From Saturnia japonica (lineage: Eukaryota; Arthropoda; Insecta; Lepidoptera; Saturniidae), in NCBI GenBank assembly GCA_033032175.1, contig CM065309.1, positions 2,604,001 to 2,668,000 on the forward strand: a stretch of DNA of 64,000 nucleotides, written 5' to 3'. A model generated the notes under the pieces. It was not told the origin of the DNA. It worked only from the letters and a program-made list of their open reading frames with translations, and did not search any database. Position 1 is the stretch's first letter. Each line of letters begins with the position of its first letter. A program made the translations under genes and the position numbers. Positions 23,200 through 35,571 of this stretch are shown here, piece after piece.

Positions 23200-25635
23200 A
23201 TTACAATTGTATTCACCAGGAAAATATTTTTTTCAAATATCGGTGTTGAAATGACACCAAGTATGTACATCGTAACTAGACGTTTCTAGATAAATTATTT
23301 AAAATTTTATCACTCCACGCTGCAATCCTATTAGAGTTTAGTTCGTCGCTTTCTTTAGTACTGGGCTAAAACAACTTCGTGCCAATGCGTGTTGCCAACT
23401 ATATACTTCAAATGAGAGCATGGCAACACAATCATTATTACAGAGCGCTTCGTTTTTCTAACACTTTATAGTGACGTACGTTACTTGTATCTCATGTGAC
23501 AAGAAAATGATATTCCTCTGAATTATGTAATAAATATTGTTTTTATTATAAAATTAAAGTTAGATATATATAATTATATGTACTTTAGTAGATTTTATAT
23601 CGGTTGATGTGACAATTACAGGACCAGTCTATACATTGTGGTATGTGCAATTAATTATTGATTTATTATATACTTTAGTTTTGTAAATGAGTTTGTTTTC
23701 TACTATAAAGAGGTTAAAAGATCTCAGTTTGATATATTTCGCCTATTTATAAATTTGTGACTGTTTTGTGTTATTATGTTTTTTTAAGATTATTTTACCG
23801 TACACTGAACATTTGGCAACTGAACTAAATGTGGTCTTGACTTTGGTAAATTGCTTACATAGGCAAAAGCCATAAATTATAAAAGGGTATTTTTTATGAT
23901 ATTAAAACTGTCGTAAAATAATTATGAATTTAAAAATAATCTATTTAAAATTCTATTGTGTAATATTTTTAATTTTTCTGGTGATATTCTCAAAGTTATT
24001 CATCAATAATATTTTTAGATTTATTTCGAAGCAATATCACGGATTATATCGAAAATATATTGTGTAAGTTTTATAGAAATATAACCTCAGTCTTGGTTTG
24101 TTTTCAAATTCTGGTTGTGTTTTTACATTGATATAAACTTGATGAACTTGTTTTTTTTAATATATTTTAAAACAAAGTCATAAATGCATTTATTAAAAAA
24201 TATAGTTAGTAATACATTATTCATCGATGTGCTACATTTTTTATTTAATTTTTGTATTGTGTATTTAGTGTTCATTTTATTATAATTTAACACATATGAG
24301 TTTAAAAATATATTATAATATATTTTTTAATTTGCAATACTATGTCAACATTGCGTGTAGTCCAATCTAATGGGGATTCTATTTTCCAGTTTGGTCCCTT
24401 TAGAATCACTATTTGAACCATCAAAATATGTATGTTGGCGTTTAGTTGAAGTTTATATCTTCCGTTGGGTAGGCCTATATGCAGAGTTGTCGGCTGTATT
24501 GTTATATTTTTTAGTGAATCAGCTATATATGCTTAGCGATAATTAATATAGTCAACAAAATGCCGCATATTTGCGGTGTATTACGTTCCTTTGATAAAAA
24601 ATCATGTATTTTTTATTTGTAAAATTTATTTTTATGACGAATACATAAGTTTTAGTGGAAAGTATTTTTATGTCAAATTACGTTTTTTTTTTAATTTTTC
24701 TTGGTTGTCAATGTAAGTGTTTCTAGTAATTTTGAAGGAAAATTGTATTAAGACTTTGTTAAAAATGTATACTACCTATAGGTGAGTATAATTACGTTAC
24801 ATTTTTCTTAACCTTAAAAAGTTATTGGCCGTCTAACTTGTCAACTTCGCCATGTGTGAACCGGGTTATATTCAGCTATAATTCTATTTTTGTCTCAAAC
24901 AAGTGTCGACTGTCATCACTATTTTAATAAAATATTATTGCAACATCTCTTCACGAACAAATCCTTTGTAATTGATGATTATTTTGATAATTTAATATGA
25001 AAAAATTGTCTGATATTATTATTTTTAGATGCATGTAACTCAGTGTGTACTGTACCTAATGTCATTATCAGATCTCTTGTTTACAGTATTTTAAATTACA
25101 TGCCATTTACAAGGCTGTTTGAGGTTGTTTTATTTCTTTCCTTGGAATGCTTATTTTAGAATAACGTAAAGTTTTCATCGATTTCGTCTGTCATAGCATG
25201 GCGAACATGTTTTATACCTAAGTATTTTGACTAAATTACACGGAAGAGAGAACATCTTAACACTTATGCCACTGTATACTACTCTCGATCAGTTAACATA
25301 GCTTATAAATCATTAATAATATATCTACCGAAGAATGCAGTATATTTTTGCTACAGTGTAGTGATAGGCACCGGATAAATACCTCCATTATTCATTAAAT
25401 GTAACATCTTTCTTCTCGCTTTCTTGCAATCTGTGGGAGTGATTTCGTGAAATGTTTATTTGACCAATCAGCGCGCGCTATTTGATTGTAGAGTTGGCTG
25501 TCGGACGGTACCAACACATTTTCCGAGAAGTTGGTATTGGTACTATCAGCCAACATGTGTTACGAGAAAGAGAAGGAGAACGCATCAGCTGTGCGCATAA
25601 CCTACAGTTGTGCTGTTTAAACTATTTAAATGGGT
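23200..25635. other. Long AT-rich non-coding stretch
   Basis: No open frame above about 60 codons with any protein-like character on either strand, and no recognised repeat family apart from simple AT-rich text. I see nothing in it that can be named. Confidence 0.5.
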
Positions 25636-25639
25636 TTAC

Positions 25640-25703
25640 CATAGATTAATGATTGGTTTTCGCGTTGTGTAGGGCCAGCTTCAACCAATAATTTTAATCT
25701 ACG
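25640..25703. repeat. Imperfect hairpin
   Basis: CATAGATTAATGATTGG (25640-25656) pairs imperfectly with CCAATAATTTTAATCTACG (25685-25703). It may be the core of a degraded foldback element. No function can be assigned. Confidence 0.3.
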
Positions 25704-27100
25704 ATGTAAATAATATTAAATCGGATGTTACAGTACATCATATGCGACTAGTCGACTACTGTAAGGTAGGCTTGTTTTTTTCTTCTTCATAAAATGGGTA
25801 ACATTGCGGTCCTTTATGAAATACCAAAACAACGTAACAGTATATTCAATATTTCACTACCTAATTGCAAAAAAAAAAACGAAAGAGCATAAAGCCACTT
25901 TTAATAAAAACAGAAAAAGTTATTTTAAATGTGTACTGCTAAATTAGTTTAAATTATTTTGCTACCAGTTAGGCTAATGAACGTATTTGCGAAAACAGTA
26001 GGTATTTTAATATTAAGGTATGGTATTAATAGAAGGATTTTGTTTTACTATATTATCATACGAATCATAATGTTAACGTAAAAGCTTATAAATCTACGTT
26101 GTTTTGGGTGTTACAAATTGTATGGATTTATTTTTTTATTTCTGGACTCACCCCAACAAATGGTAGATCTTTGTCAGTAGGTACACTTCGGCCTACGGTC
26201 TCAGTGGTGAAGATGTAATTCGACACCTCTTTCATCCCAAATCTTGGGTGCTTGGCTGGCACCAACTCCAAAAAGAATAGTAATTGTATATTATTGTCCT
26301 CACAGATTTAAGAAAAAGGATTGTCCTAATAAATTATGCGGTAGACGCTTAATTCGTAAGAATAAAAAATTGAGTTATAAATATATTTTAAAATAAATTG
26401 AAATTTATAAATAACGTAATAGTTTTTAGTGCATTTTTTAAGTGATAACTTTAGCGTCGTTGTGATTTGAAAGTTGATGAAACGAAAAAGCTACAGTAAA
26501 AAGAGACGGACAAAAAAATTAATAAGATTTAAAGTGGGAGAAAATGAGATAGGAAAGTTTTAGGCAAAGGTAAAATGGTACATGTAAAAGAGGTTTGTTG
26601 CCACACAATAATGAATTTTATTACCTCACCGAAAAGGCACGAAACAAAAACTTTTTAGACAACACTTATGACATTCTGTTACTTATTGATATTGTGTTAG
26701 GTTACCATGGATATTTCAAATGTGCATTAATTGAAAATGATATTGTGAGTACTTGTAATGTACATGTTCATAAACATTAAATTAGTGTCTTAATTGATCA
26801 TTTTCTGAATTAAAAAAACATAGATGTTAAGGTTTCACTTTTACCTACCACGTGTAAATTGCACACAATTTTTTTTGATTAGAATATTTTGGGAAAATAT
26901 ATATATTTTTATTTCTTCCTTTTTAGTAAATTTTGCGTTCCATAGATAAAAACGAATATGGGCAGATCTACTAAATGCGCTGCTCATGATGGCAGGATCA
27001 AACGACCAGGCATCATAATTCCTAAAGATGTCAATAAATTTGGTGGTTTCTGTCATCGATAAAAATTTGCGAAGAATCCCGAGTGATGTTAAGATTTCCG
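25704..27100. other. Non-coding AT-rich DNA
   Basis: No convincing gene. A short minus-strand frame at 26841-27056 has no recognisable family. 26140-26275 is less AT-rich and may be a worn repeat, but I could not match it to another copy in the window. Confidence 0.4.
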
Positions 27101-27131
27101 TTTCTGAAGGACTAGTGAATGGAGCGGAGCT

Positions 27132-27389
27132 ATGGGCATAATAAATAAAAAATGGCCGGTCCTAAGAAGAAAACAAGTGGATGACGAGGAGCCAACGGAA
27201 GCCGTGTACGTCAAATGTGTCGAAACAGTTGGTTTCATGCTAAAAGATAGTAACTGGTGCCATGTCCATACCTCCATTAAGCACCTAACTACTACGTTTC
27301 AGGTGGCAAGGGGGTTACGGAGATGTGGAGCGTCGTATGTTGCCTCTAATATTATGCTGGTTCAAGGGAGTTGTGATAGACCATGGTAA
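27132..27389 (+). other. Unrecognised open frame, possible retroposed fragment
   Basis: An 85-codon frame, more GC-rich than its surroundings, starting with non-ATG ATG-like context (MGIINKKW) and containing VDDEEPTEAVYVKCVETVGFM. Composition looks protein-coding, but I do not recognise the family and there is no visible partner exon. The minus strand is also open for 62 codons. It could be a relic of a retrotransposon or a processed pseudogene. Confidence 0.25.
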
Positions 27390-27529
27390 AAGAACGACCA
27401 CAAGACGAAAGATAGTTAACGGAAATAACGATGCTACGAAATCTATCCTAAATATACGAATATTAATTAATATTACAATCGCTTATAGTTAAAGTTACTA
27501 CGAAGTTCCGGTGTCTTTTTTAATACAAC

Positions 27530-28500
27530 AAAGGTGGCTGATAAGCATATACTACAGCCTGACAGTAAGCGGATACACTAGCGTAAAGAGCTTATTTCAC
27601 CGTCCAATAGCGACGCTCGATCCTCCGGCCAAAAGCCCACCTGCTCTCCCCCAGGAAATCGGGTGCGATAAATTCTACGGTGAAATCAGCTCTTAGGACT
27701 CATGCATGTAACCTTTAGGTATCACTAGCGCGTTGCTATCTTGAACACCCCTACCTAGTGTTGCCACCAGTACTATATTATATAGTATCGTACTATATTT
27801 TACTCAATTGTACTATATATTATAGAAAGATAATATAGTACGAAAAACTATATTTTCATCGCTAAGTCAACTGTTGCACTTATTAACCGAATGCGAAAAA
27901 GGAGGTTTATGTTTTTCGAGCTTATTTTATGTTTAAATGTATGTATATTTATTTTTTTGGCACGTCTTAATTGTGGGAGGCTATTTTAATACCCTATACA
28001 AGTACGGCGTCTGGGAATCAAATAAAAAGCAAATTTAGAAAAATATTTTGTTTGTCGAGTTTTTGTTGCAGTCGGGTTTTTTGTTTCCTTTTAAATAATT
28101 TACTTTATATTCTTTTGTTATATGAAAAATAAGGGCAAACTATCATTGAAATTTTCTTTCATTTTGTTTGAAGTTTCTAGAAGGAAATACATGAGCTCTG
28201 AAAAAATTTCACTCTTTTTGGGCAGTTACTCAATAGTGATTAAAAATAAATGTGTACTATATTTTTTTCAAAATTTCCCAAAAGTACTATATATTTTGCA
28301 GTTTTTTTTATAAATACTATATTTTTCCCAAAAAAGGTGGCAAACCTACCCTTACCCCAAAGAGCACTGACAACCCTACTCAACGCAGGAACACAACACG
28401 AGGTTATTTGGCTGCGATCTTCGTGTAGGATGGAGGTATTCCACCAGTCGGACTGCCCCAAGTAGAGAGAAATCTCCAAACAAATTTCTCTTCTCCCTAC
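27530..28500 (+). repeat. Lepidopteran interspersed repeat, copy 3, split by a MITE
   Basis: The left half (27530-27755, with 'tatcactagcgcgttgctat') and the right half (28349-28500, with 'cgcaggaacacaacacgagg' and 'ggctgcgatcttcgtgtagg') follow the order seen in copies at 2.7 kb and 60.4 kb. The two halves are continuous once the hAT-like insertion at 27756-28348 is removed. Confidence 0.65.
27756..28348. mobile_element. hAT-like MITE with 8-bp target duplication (7 of 8)
   Basis: The left end is TAGTGTTGCCACC; the right end read on the minus strand is TAGGTTTGCCACC. The flanking octamers are CCCCTACC (27748-27755) and CCCTTACC (28349-28356). TAG termini with TTGCCA and 8-base duplications are hAT hallmarks. 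The subterminal regions repeat TACTATAT many times. No transposase is encoded. Confidence 0.75.
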
Positions 28501-28562
28501 CTACCACATTCGTGCTGTTTCTCGTTAAAGAGTTATGTTAATCCTTCACGGATAGTCCAGAA

Positions 28563-28846
28563 TAGACATGGGTAACATTGTGCTGTGCCACGCCAATGGG
28601 CCAATTCAATTTACTGCGCCGGATATGTTTACACACTTAGTCAAGATTAAAAAAAAATATATTCCAAAAATTCCAATCGCCACTGCACCGGTCAGCCGAC
28701 TCATTCATGTCTAGAACTCGCTTACCTCGCATACCATTTTGCTCGCACCATGGCGCAAATTTGAATTAACTCAATACGCCAGCGCAGTAACTTGTGCTTG
28801 AATTATTAAGTTGACACAAGGAATTTTGCTGAGTTAACCATGTATA
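28563..28846. mobile_element. hAT-like MITE with perfect 8-bp target duplication
   Basis: The left end TAGACATGGGTAAC and the right end read on the minus strand, TATACATGGTTAAC, match at 12 of 14 positions. GTCCAGAA flanks it exactly at 28555-28562 and 28847-28854. The insert is 284 bases and non-coding. Confidence 0.75.
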
Positions 28847-28897
28847 GTCCAGAACATTGACTATAATTAGGTACGTAGGTACATAGTCTCGGATTAT

Positions 28898-29445
28898 TGT
28901 GAATAAAAAGACGTTCACAATATTTAATGTGTGCTAAATTAATAGCGCTTATTTTATTCTTGTTTCGTTTTACAAAGTTACATTAGTGCGTGGTAACAAT
29001 GTTGATTCTAAATATCGTTCTTGACTGTAGTTTGCTTGGTGATTCGCTGCTTGCTGTTGTTGTAGTGTTTCTCGAACTGATCGTAGTACTGCCGCCCTCT
29101 CCGCTATATTTAACCTCGCCCTTTGCCTCGCAACCGGTCGTGCGATGGATTCCGTGCGGGGCGTCGCCCAGCCAATGAGCGCGCACGCCCTGTGTGCGCG
29201 CTCTCCGCAGAGCGAGGCTAACCGTGGGAAAGGGACGGCAGTACCATGAGTCACCATGCCAGATGTTTCGAGTCTGGCATGGTTCATCCTTAAAACTAGT
29301 GAAATTTATACATTTAAATTTACAACTAGCTATATTCTTATTCTAATCGTTTTAAAATACACATATTCACACATATTCAGTTCATATTATTATATCTATT
29401 CCTAACACGTATTTATAAACCTTATTCCTAACACGTATTATTTCA
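28898..29445 (-). repeat. BEL/Pao 3' LTR (left copy)
   Basis: 548 bases, with TG at the + strand left edge and CA at the right. It matches 34743-35250 nearly base for base, apart from scattered substitutions and two short extra segments, one of them a partial repeat of CCTAACACGTAT near 29400-29435. Confidence 0.85.
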
Positions 29446-29662
29446 TTTATTTACTCCTCCATCTGGTCCGGTGTAGGTTCTCGTGACGATTCCGCGCGGC
29501 CAGGTGTTGCGCGGCAAGGCGGAGTCGACAACCACGACCAAGTCTCCGACGTTCAGAGGGCGCGTGCTGTCGGCTGGGTTCCCGCGTGGCACCAGTGTAG
29601 GGAGGGAGGTACTCCTTAACCCAGCGCCGCCAGAAATGATCGGCGAGCGCCTGGGTTGCTCG

Positions 29663-30739
29663 CTAGGTACGCCGGTCCGCCGTGTCGCAGGTCTCCGTCG
29701 TAGGCATACACGTCGAACTCCCAAGCAGAAAATGGTTGGGAGTGATCGCCTCTGGGTCCCGCGGGTCGACGCTCACGTGCGTTAGAGGCCGCGCGTTAAT
29801 CGAATGCTCGGCCTCCGCGAGCACGGTTTGGAGCACCTTTTCTTTAGGCGCACGCTCGTTCAAAGTGGCGGCGAGCGCGGTTTTCACCGACCGCACTAGC
29901 CGCTCCCATGCACCTCCCTGGTTAGGCGCGCCGGGCGGGATGTAGCGCCACTCGACGCTGTGCCGTAGCCCCTCCCCCCGTAGCGCAGGTGCCCATTCGG
30001 CGTAGGCGGCGCGTAGCTCGGTGTCCGCCCCACGGAAGTTGGTCGCGTTATCGCTGTACATCAGTGCGGGCCAACCTCTTCTCGCTGCCATCTGTTGTAG
30101 TGCCATTATCGCCGAGTCGGTAGACAGCGATCCCACGATCTCTAGGTGAATCGCCCTTGTCGTTAGATAAGTGAACAAGGCGATCCACCTCTTTTCTCTT
30201 CGCCGTCCTATAGTTACTTGCATCGGTCCGCAGTAATCCACCCCGCAGTTCGTAAACGGTCGATGAAACGGGTCAAGGCGCGCGGCCGGTAAGTCTCCGG
30301 TCGACGGCGCGCGAGGCACGGCTTTGCGTACGCGGCACATCGCACATTTCCGCTCCACGCTACGCACTGCGGGTCGTAGTTTCAAAATCCAGTATCGCTG
30401 TCGCAGGTCGTTTATTACGCGCTCGCGGTTTCCGTGTGCCGCGGCGCGATGTTGCTTGGCGATAAGTTTTCTGACGATAGTGTGTTTCCCATCCAGTATG
30501 ACTGGACATTTCACACTTGTCGGCACGTTCGCGGCTCCGATCCGCCCACGCATACGCAGCGTGCCGTCGTCATCAAGCTCTGGATCTAGTTTATAGAGAC
30601 GACTTGATCGTGGTATCGTTTTCCCTCGCTTTAACTTGTTGATGTCTTCACCGAAGCTTTCCCGTTGTGCTTGCGTAGTAACATACTCTCCGCGCGTTCT
30701 AGGTGTCGCTTTTCGACACGCGGCGCCTGGCGTCGACAT
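29663..30739 (-). pseudogene. BEL/Pao integrase region
   Basis: A 358-codon frame with a zinc-binding HHCC region (H in KQHRAAAHGN, then CAMC) and the DDE core: Asp in NCGVDYCGP, Asp in MYSDNATNF, Glu in GGAWERLVRSV. It ends with NHFLLGSS, then loses frame. A C-terminal DUF5641-like piece (VVVVDSALPRNTWPRG) is in another frame at about 29460-29560. The core looks catalytic, but the upstream frames are broken. Confidence 0.85.
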
Positions 30740-30759
30740 ATGTCTGCGAACGCGAACAT

Positions 30760-31480
30760 CGTAGCGACCGTTCTCACTAGTCGTTCATAAGATGAGAACC
30801 GCGTCGTGTCCGGTAATACGTCGGGCTGCGATTGCTCGACTGTATGGTTCACGGTAGCTTCCTCAGAGTTTTCTTGTGGCCCCAATGGTTCTGCGGGCCA
30901 CTCGTTCTCTTTACACCTCAGCAAGCTCGGTCCCGTGAACTACCGTTCGTCTGCAGTAATCGCTGCGTTCGATGTTCGTGTCGGCTACGTTACAATACGT
31001 CGGTAGCCATCTCCATTGTTCTGCTTCGGTGAGCTCAGCTATTTCACTTAGACGGTGCGAGACAGGGTGTATATCTGCGCTTGTCGTTCCGTATCCAGTG
31101 CACGACAGTTGTTGAATCGGTCCAGTATACTGTGCGGGCGATATCTATGTGATGTTCACGACGTATAGTGTCGCTCAGGCGTGCTCCGATGACGGCGGCT
31201 TGTAATTCGAGACGCGGTATTGTTTGTACGCGTCTCGGGGCTACTTTAGATTTTGCAGCTACAAGTGCTACGTCGATGTAGCCGTCACCGTATATCGTTC
31301 ACCAATACGCCGTCGTCGCATATGCTTGTTCACTCGCGTCGCACAGTATATGCAATTCTGTTATCCCCATCGGTGCCAAACTGTAGTATCGTGGCAAGCG
31401 CAGGTTTGCTACATGTCCTAACTGTTGTAGCCAGTCGTCGAATGAACTTGCGTCCTCTTCGGGTATCTCGTCGTCCCAGC
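30760..31480 (-). pseudogene. BEL/Pao RNase H region, frame-broken
   Basis: Translating the minus strand in pieces shows an RNase H-like segment (LHILCDASEQAYAA, then YWTDSTTVVHWI) in the proper place between RT and integrase. It is spread over more than one frame with stops, so no complete domain is encoded. Confidence 0.6.
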
Positions 31481-33256
31481 CGATCTGTAAGCGCCACAGG
31501 TTCTGCAGAAATATTTTCGCGCGTATCGTGTAGTGGCTGAGTAGCCGAGCGGGTCATAGATTGACATAACCGCACTCAGAGCTTCTCGCTTTGTAGGTGC
31601 CCGCTTGCGTGCGCGTACATCGGCTGGTACCCGATGCATGGACGTTTTAAACCCTAGTTCATCCGTAGCTGCATTCCAGTATAGGCCCAGGATCTTTTCT
31701 TGTTCATGCCCGCCAAGTTGTGCGGGCGATCGTGCGCGTAGCTCGTCCGGTGTTCCACTGAGTACGCTCGCTCGCTTGCTGCTCCATCCGCGTAACGTAA
31801 AGCCGGCTACTGCGTGGACTTCTTGTATTTCCCTTATAGTGTGGATAGCTGTTTCTTCATCGTCGTAGCTATCCACCAGGTCGTCCATGTAGTGTCTCTG
31901 CGTTATTGCCTTGAACGCGTCTGGATGCGTTCGTGCATGCTTTTCAGCGTTGCGGTCGCGTATACTGTGTGCTATGAACGGTGAGCTTGCTGCGCCGAAT
32001 ATCAACGATCTCATTTTATATTTCTGTGGCGGCTTGTTCCGGTCGTTGCCTCGCCACAGAAATTGTTGTGCCGGCTGGTCCGCTTCGCGTATTCGTATTC
32101 TTAGAAACATTTCCTCTATATCAGCAGTGACGGCGACGGGCTTCTCTCTGAACCGGAATAAAATCCCCTGCAGCGATCGTAGCAGGTCCGGTCCCTCTAA
32201 TAACTCGTCGTTTAAACTCGTAGTTCCACTGCGTGCCGCGGCATCGAATACTACTCGTAGCTTGCCGGGTTTGTTCGGGTTGAATACAGTGAAGTGAGGT
32301 AAAAACCAGCTGATGTTGCTAGTCTGTTCGTGTCCCTCGCAGCGTACGGCGTAGCCCTTCTTAAACAAGTTTTTGATCTGACTTGTATACGCCGCCGCAA
32401 ACTCTGTGGAACGATCCATTTTCTTTTCTATCGAGTGAAGTCGTCGTAGCGCCATATTGTAGCTATTAGGTAGTACTACGTCGTCGCGGCGCCACGGTAG
32501 ACCTACTTCGTAGCCTTCACTGCGTTGTTGGATCGTTCCGTCGAGTATTCGCGTCGCGCGCTTGTCGGCGTCGCTGATTCTCGGTTCGCGGGCTACGCCG
32601 AGCGCGTCTATTTTGAAGTGCCGTTCTACGAGCTCGTGTGGACTTTCGTTCCGGATCTCGCTGCCAGTGTTGCGTTCAGGTGCGTATATGTGTAGCAGGG
32701 CTTCGCTGTGGCCGATGATCACGTGTGGTGCGGTTCCGTGCACCACCCAACCCAGTTGAGTTTTCGACGCCGCCGGCTGGTTCGGTTTGCCGACGCGTAG
32801 CTCTCTGGATACGATCATCTCCCAATGGTCCGTACCTATCAATATACGCGGCCTCGCCTTCTCATAGCACACCTGCTTCACTTTCAAATTGCGCAAGTGA
32901 GCGTGTTGGAGTGTGCTTAGAAACACTGTTTGTTCGCGCAGTCGGAGTCCTTTTATCGTTCGAGCTCGGAACTCGTGCTTCTTGTTGCCGCCCGGTTCGT
33001 ACAACTTCGCTTGTACAATTTGGATATTCGTGTACTCTTTGCCGATATTGACGCCTTGTAGTTGCAGTGGATGTGACGGTCCATGCGCTCCGATGTCCTT
33101 GGCCAAGTCCTCGTCGATTAGCGATATAGTCGAGTCCTCGTCCAACAGAGCATACGTGTTCACCGCTCCTTTGGGGCCCGATATAGTCACCGGACAGATT
33201 TTTAGTAATACCGCACGGCTTTCCTTTGCAGTACACACGACGATGGCGTTTGTCAA
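31418..33256 (-). pseudogene. BEL/Pao protease and reverse transcriptase region
   Basis: A 612-codon open frame. Near residues 37-43 lies the aspartic protease site, here LLDEDST where BEL elements usually have a Gly after Asp-Glu, so the protease may be dead. The RT follows with FLPHFTVFNPNKPGKLRVV, ADIEEMFLRI and the catalytic HYMDDLVDSYDD. The frame is lost after the RT connection domain; the last 40 residues are out of frame with the family. Confidence 0.85.
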
Positions 33257-34742
33257 TACTTTTGAAACAGACGCCTTTGCTCTTCACTAGCTCCCACCGT
33301 TGCTCGACGTTCAGTGCCTTGTATTGCGGGCACCGAGACAACGGATGGGGCTTATCGCAGCTAGGACACAGATGTTCGGTTTCTGTGTCCACCGTAGCAA
33401 AGACGTTCTGTCTCTTTCTGGCGGCGACTTGCGGTGCGGCAGGCTTCAATACTTCGCGTCTAGAGGTCGCTGTCGAAGCAGTGGTGGGCGCATATGTGTG
33501 TTTTAACGCACGGCTCGCTTCACGCATTAGGAAGCGTGATAATACAACGACCTCTGGATCCGTTGTTCCCTCGTTCTCTTCCGCATAGTCGCACCACCGG
33601 GACTTCAGGTGTGGGCTAAGTTTTTCTAATACTTCCCGAGCCAGCATCGGGTTGTACAGGTGGCTCCGCTTGTCGAGATTTAGTAAAACACAGACTATGT
33701 TTTGTAGTTTTACTGCGAACGCGTTCAGTTCGCTTGCGGTAGCTCCCGGTCGTGGTAATTTCCGCATATCATCCAGCGCCTTGTCTATAATTACTTCCGG
33801 CCTGCCAAAACATTGTTCCAGTGTCCGCATGATTTCATCTGGATTGTTCGCGGTGTGTAGTAGCGCTGCCACTGCGTCGCGGGCGTCCCCACGCAGGCTG
33901 TTACGTAGGCGCGCTATGTTTTCTATCGGCGAGAAACGATACAGCTGCGTGGAGTCCCTCATAGCTGCTTTGAATGGCAGCCACTCGTTGATCGCTCCAG
34001 TGAATACAGGTAAGTCGGCGGCTTGGCGTGGCGGTGGATGAGTATGCGTCATCTTTTCTAGTATCGCGGCGAGCTGTTTAATATCACTGCTCGATTGCGA
34101 ACGGGCACGTCGTTCAGGCCTGCGTTCGTCTTGTTGCCGCGCGTCGTTACGGGTACACGGTAATTGCGCCCCCCGTGTAGCTTCGGGCTGTGAGCGGAGC
34201 CAGTCATCCACTCGGTGAATACGTTAGTCTGGCTCCTCGTTCGTTTGCTCACGTACGTCCTCTGCTTCATTCCGTATCGACGTTAACTCCACGGCGAGGC
34301 GTTTCTTTATTAATTCCGTCTCCATACGGAGTTCTTCACGGCGAATTGCGGCTAGTTTCTCTTCCGCTTGTAGCTCGGCGAGGCGTGATCGCATAGTCGC
34401 ACTCGTCGTCAATCTGTGTGAGCGTGGCGGGGAAACGTGGTCTGTTCTGACGTCAGTGCGAGTAACAGGTACAGAGGGTGTTCCCTCCGGTCGGGGTGTG
34501 CCCTCAGCCCTCTGTGTGTCTGGCGATAGCGGTGATTCTTCGAATACTCGGACTGTGTTATTTCTGTTTTGTGATTCCATTGCGTCTCCCTGGCTTCTCG
34601 TAACAACAATTGATCTGGGTACGCCGTTCGTGGATACAGATGTCTTGATAACACGTCGTTTCTTCTTCAAGCGTTGTTGTAGATCGGCGAAATGTTCTGT
34701 TCTTTTTTCTTCCGATCCGGCTTCCGAAGGACCAAATAACAA
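32862..34742 (-). pseudogene. BEL/Pao gag region
   Basis: Two overlapping-frame pieces. 34224-34742 gives an N-terminal, charged, coiled-coil-like part (LAELQAEEKLAAIRREELRM). After a frame change near 34215, 34211 down to about 33256 gives the capsid-like DUF1759 region (LPVFTGAINEWLPFKAAM, LRNSLRGDARDAVAALL) and a zinc-knuckle stretch (CPSCDKPHPLSRCPQY). The frame is lost again near 33250, before the protease, where an intact element would read through. Confidence 0.75.
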
Positions 34743-35250
34743 TGTGAATAAAAAGACGTTCACAATATTTAATGTATGCTAAATTAATAGCGCTTGTTTT
34801 ATTCTTGTTTCGTTTTACAAAGTTACATTAGTGCGTGGTAACAATGTTGATTCTTAATATCGTTCTTGACTGTAGTTTGCTTGGTGATTCGCTGCTTGCT
34901 GTTGTTGTAGTGTTTCTCGAACTGATCGTAGTACTGCCACCCTCTCCGCTATATTTAACCTCGCCCTTTGCCTCGCAACCGGTCGCGCGATGGATTCCGT
35001 GCGGGGCGTCGCTCAGCCAATGAGCGCGCACGCCCAGTGTGCGCGCTCTCCGCAGAGCGAGGCTAACCGTGGGAAAGGGACGGCAGTACCATGAGTCTCG
35101 GAGTCTGGCATGGTTTATCCTTACAACTAGTGAAATTTATACATTTAAACTTACAACTAGCTATATTCTTATTCTAATCGTTTTAAAATACACATATTCA
35201 CACATATTCAGTACATATTATTATATCTATTCCTAACACGTATTATTTCA
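34743..35250 (-). repeat. BEL/Pao 5' LTR (right copy)
   Basis: 508 bases, the partner of 28898-29445. It should carry the promoter for the minus-strand transcript. The high identity of the two LTRs points to a fairly recent insertion, although the coding region is already broken. Confidence 0.85.
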
Positions 35251-35571
35251 TTTATTTGTTCATTCTATACTATTAGACTATCGTTATTCGCTCGCCCCAC
35301 TCGCAGTCCGCAACACGGATTATCATAAACCTACCAATATATCAATCACTATACATTTTCTATTCAATTTTGAAGAGTTCCCATGTGTAATATGTTATTC
35401 ACATCTCCATCTTACTATCATCATTCATCGATATCATTCATCTTATGATCAAGTGACTTTTCAACTTCAAATACAAGAAACAATGTTCAAATAAATATGG
35501 TTTGCCCCAAAACGTCCTTATTAACCAAAAACAAAAAAAAAATGTAGTAGTAAGTACGATCTCGTTAGTTG
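35251..35571. other. Short spacer between LTR elements
   Basis: AT-rich, no coding content. It ends in a run of A (about 35531-35541) just before the next LTR. Confidence 0.4.

Larger units (their letters stand above)
28898..35250 (-). mobile_element. Full-length BEL/Pao LTR retrotransposon, frameshifted
   Basis: Two near-identical LTRs bracket a minus-strand gag-protease-RT-RNase H-integrase order, which is diagnostic of BEL/Pao. A primer-binding-site-like TGGTCCTTCGGAAGC lies just inside the right (5') LTR (about 34720-34734) and a polypurine run GATGGAGGAG just inside the left (3') LTR (about 29454-29464). The flanking pentamers ATTAT (28893-28897) and TTTAT (35251-35255) match 4 of 5. 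No envelope frame follows integrase, so it is a retrotransposon, not a retrovirus-like form. At least four frame breaks make it non-autonomous now. The interior is GC-rich against AT-rich flanks. Confidence 0.9.

Noticed and set aside
28970..34782. Many + strand open frames of 60-130 codons across the BEL/Pao element
   Set aside because: They are antisense shadows of the minus-strand gag-pol frames in GC-rich DNA and carry no domains of their own.
28898..35250. Retroviral (env-bearing) interpretation of the LTR element
   Set aside because: No further frame follows integrase before the 3' LTR, and the domain order and DUF1759-type gag are those of BEL/Pao retrotransposons.
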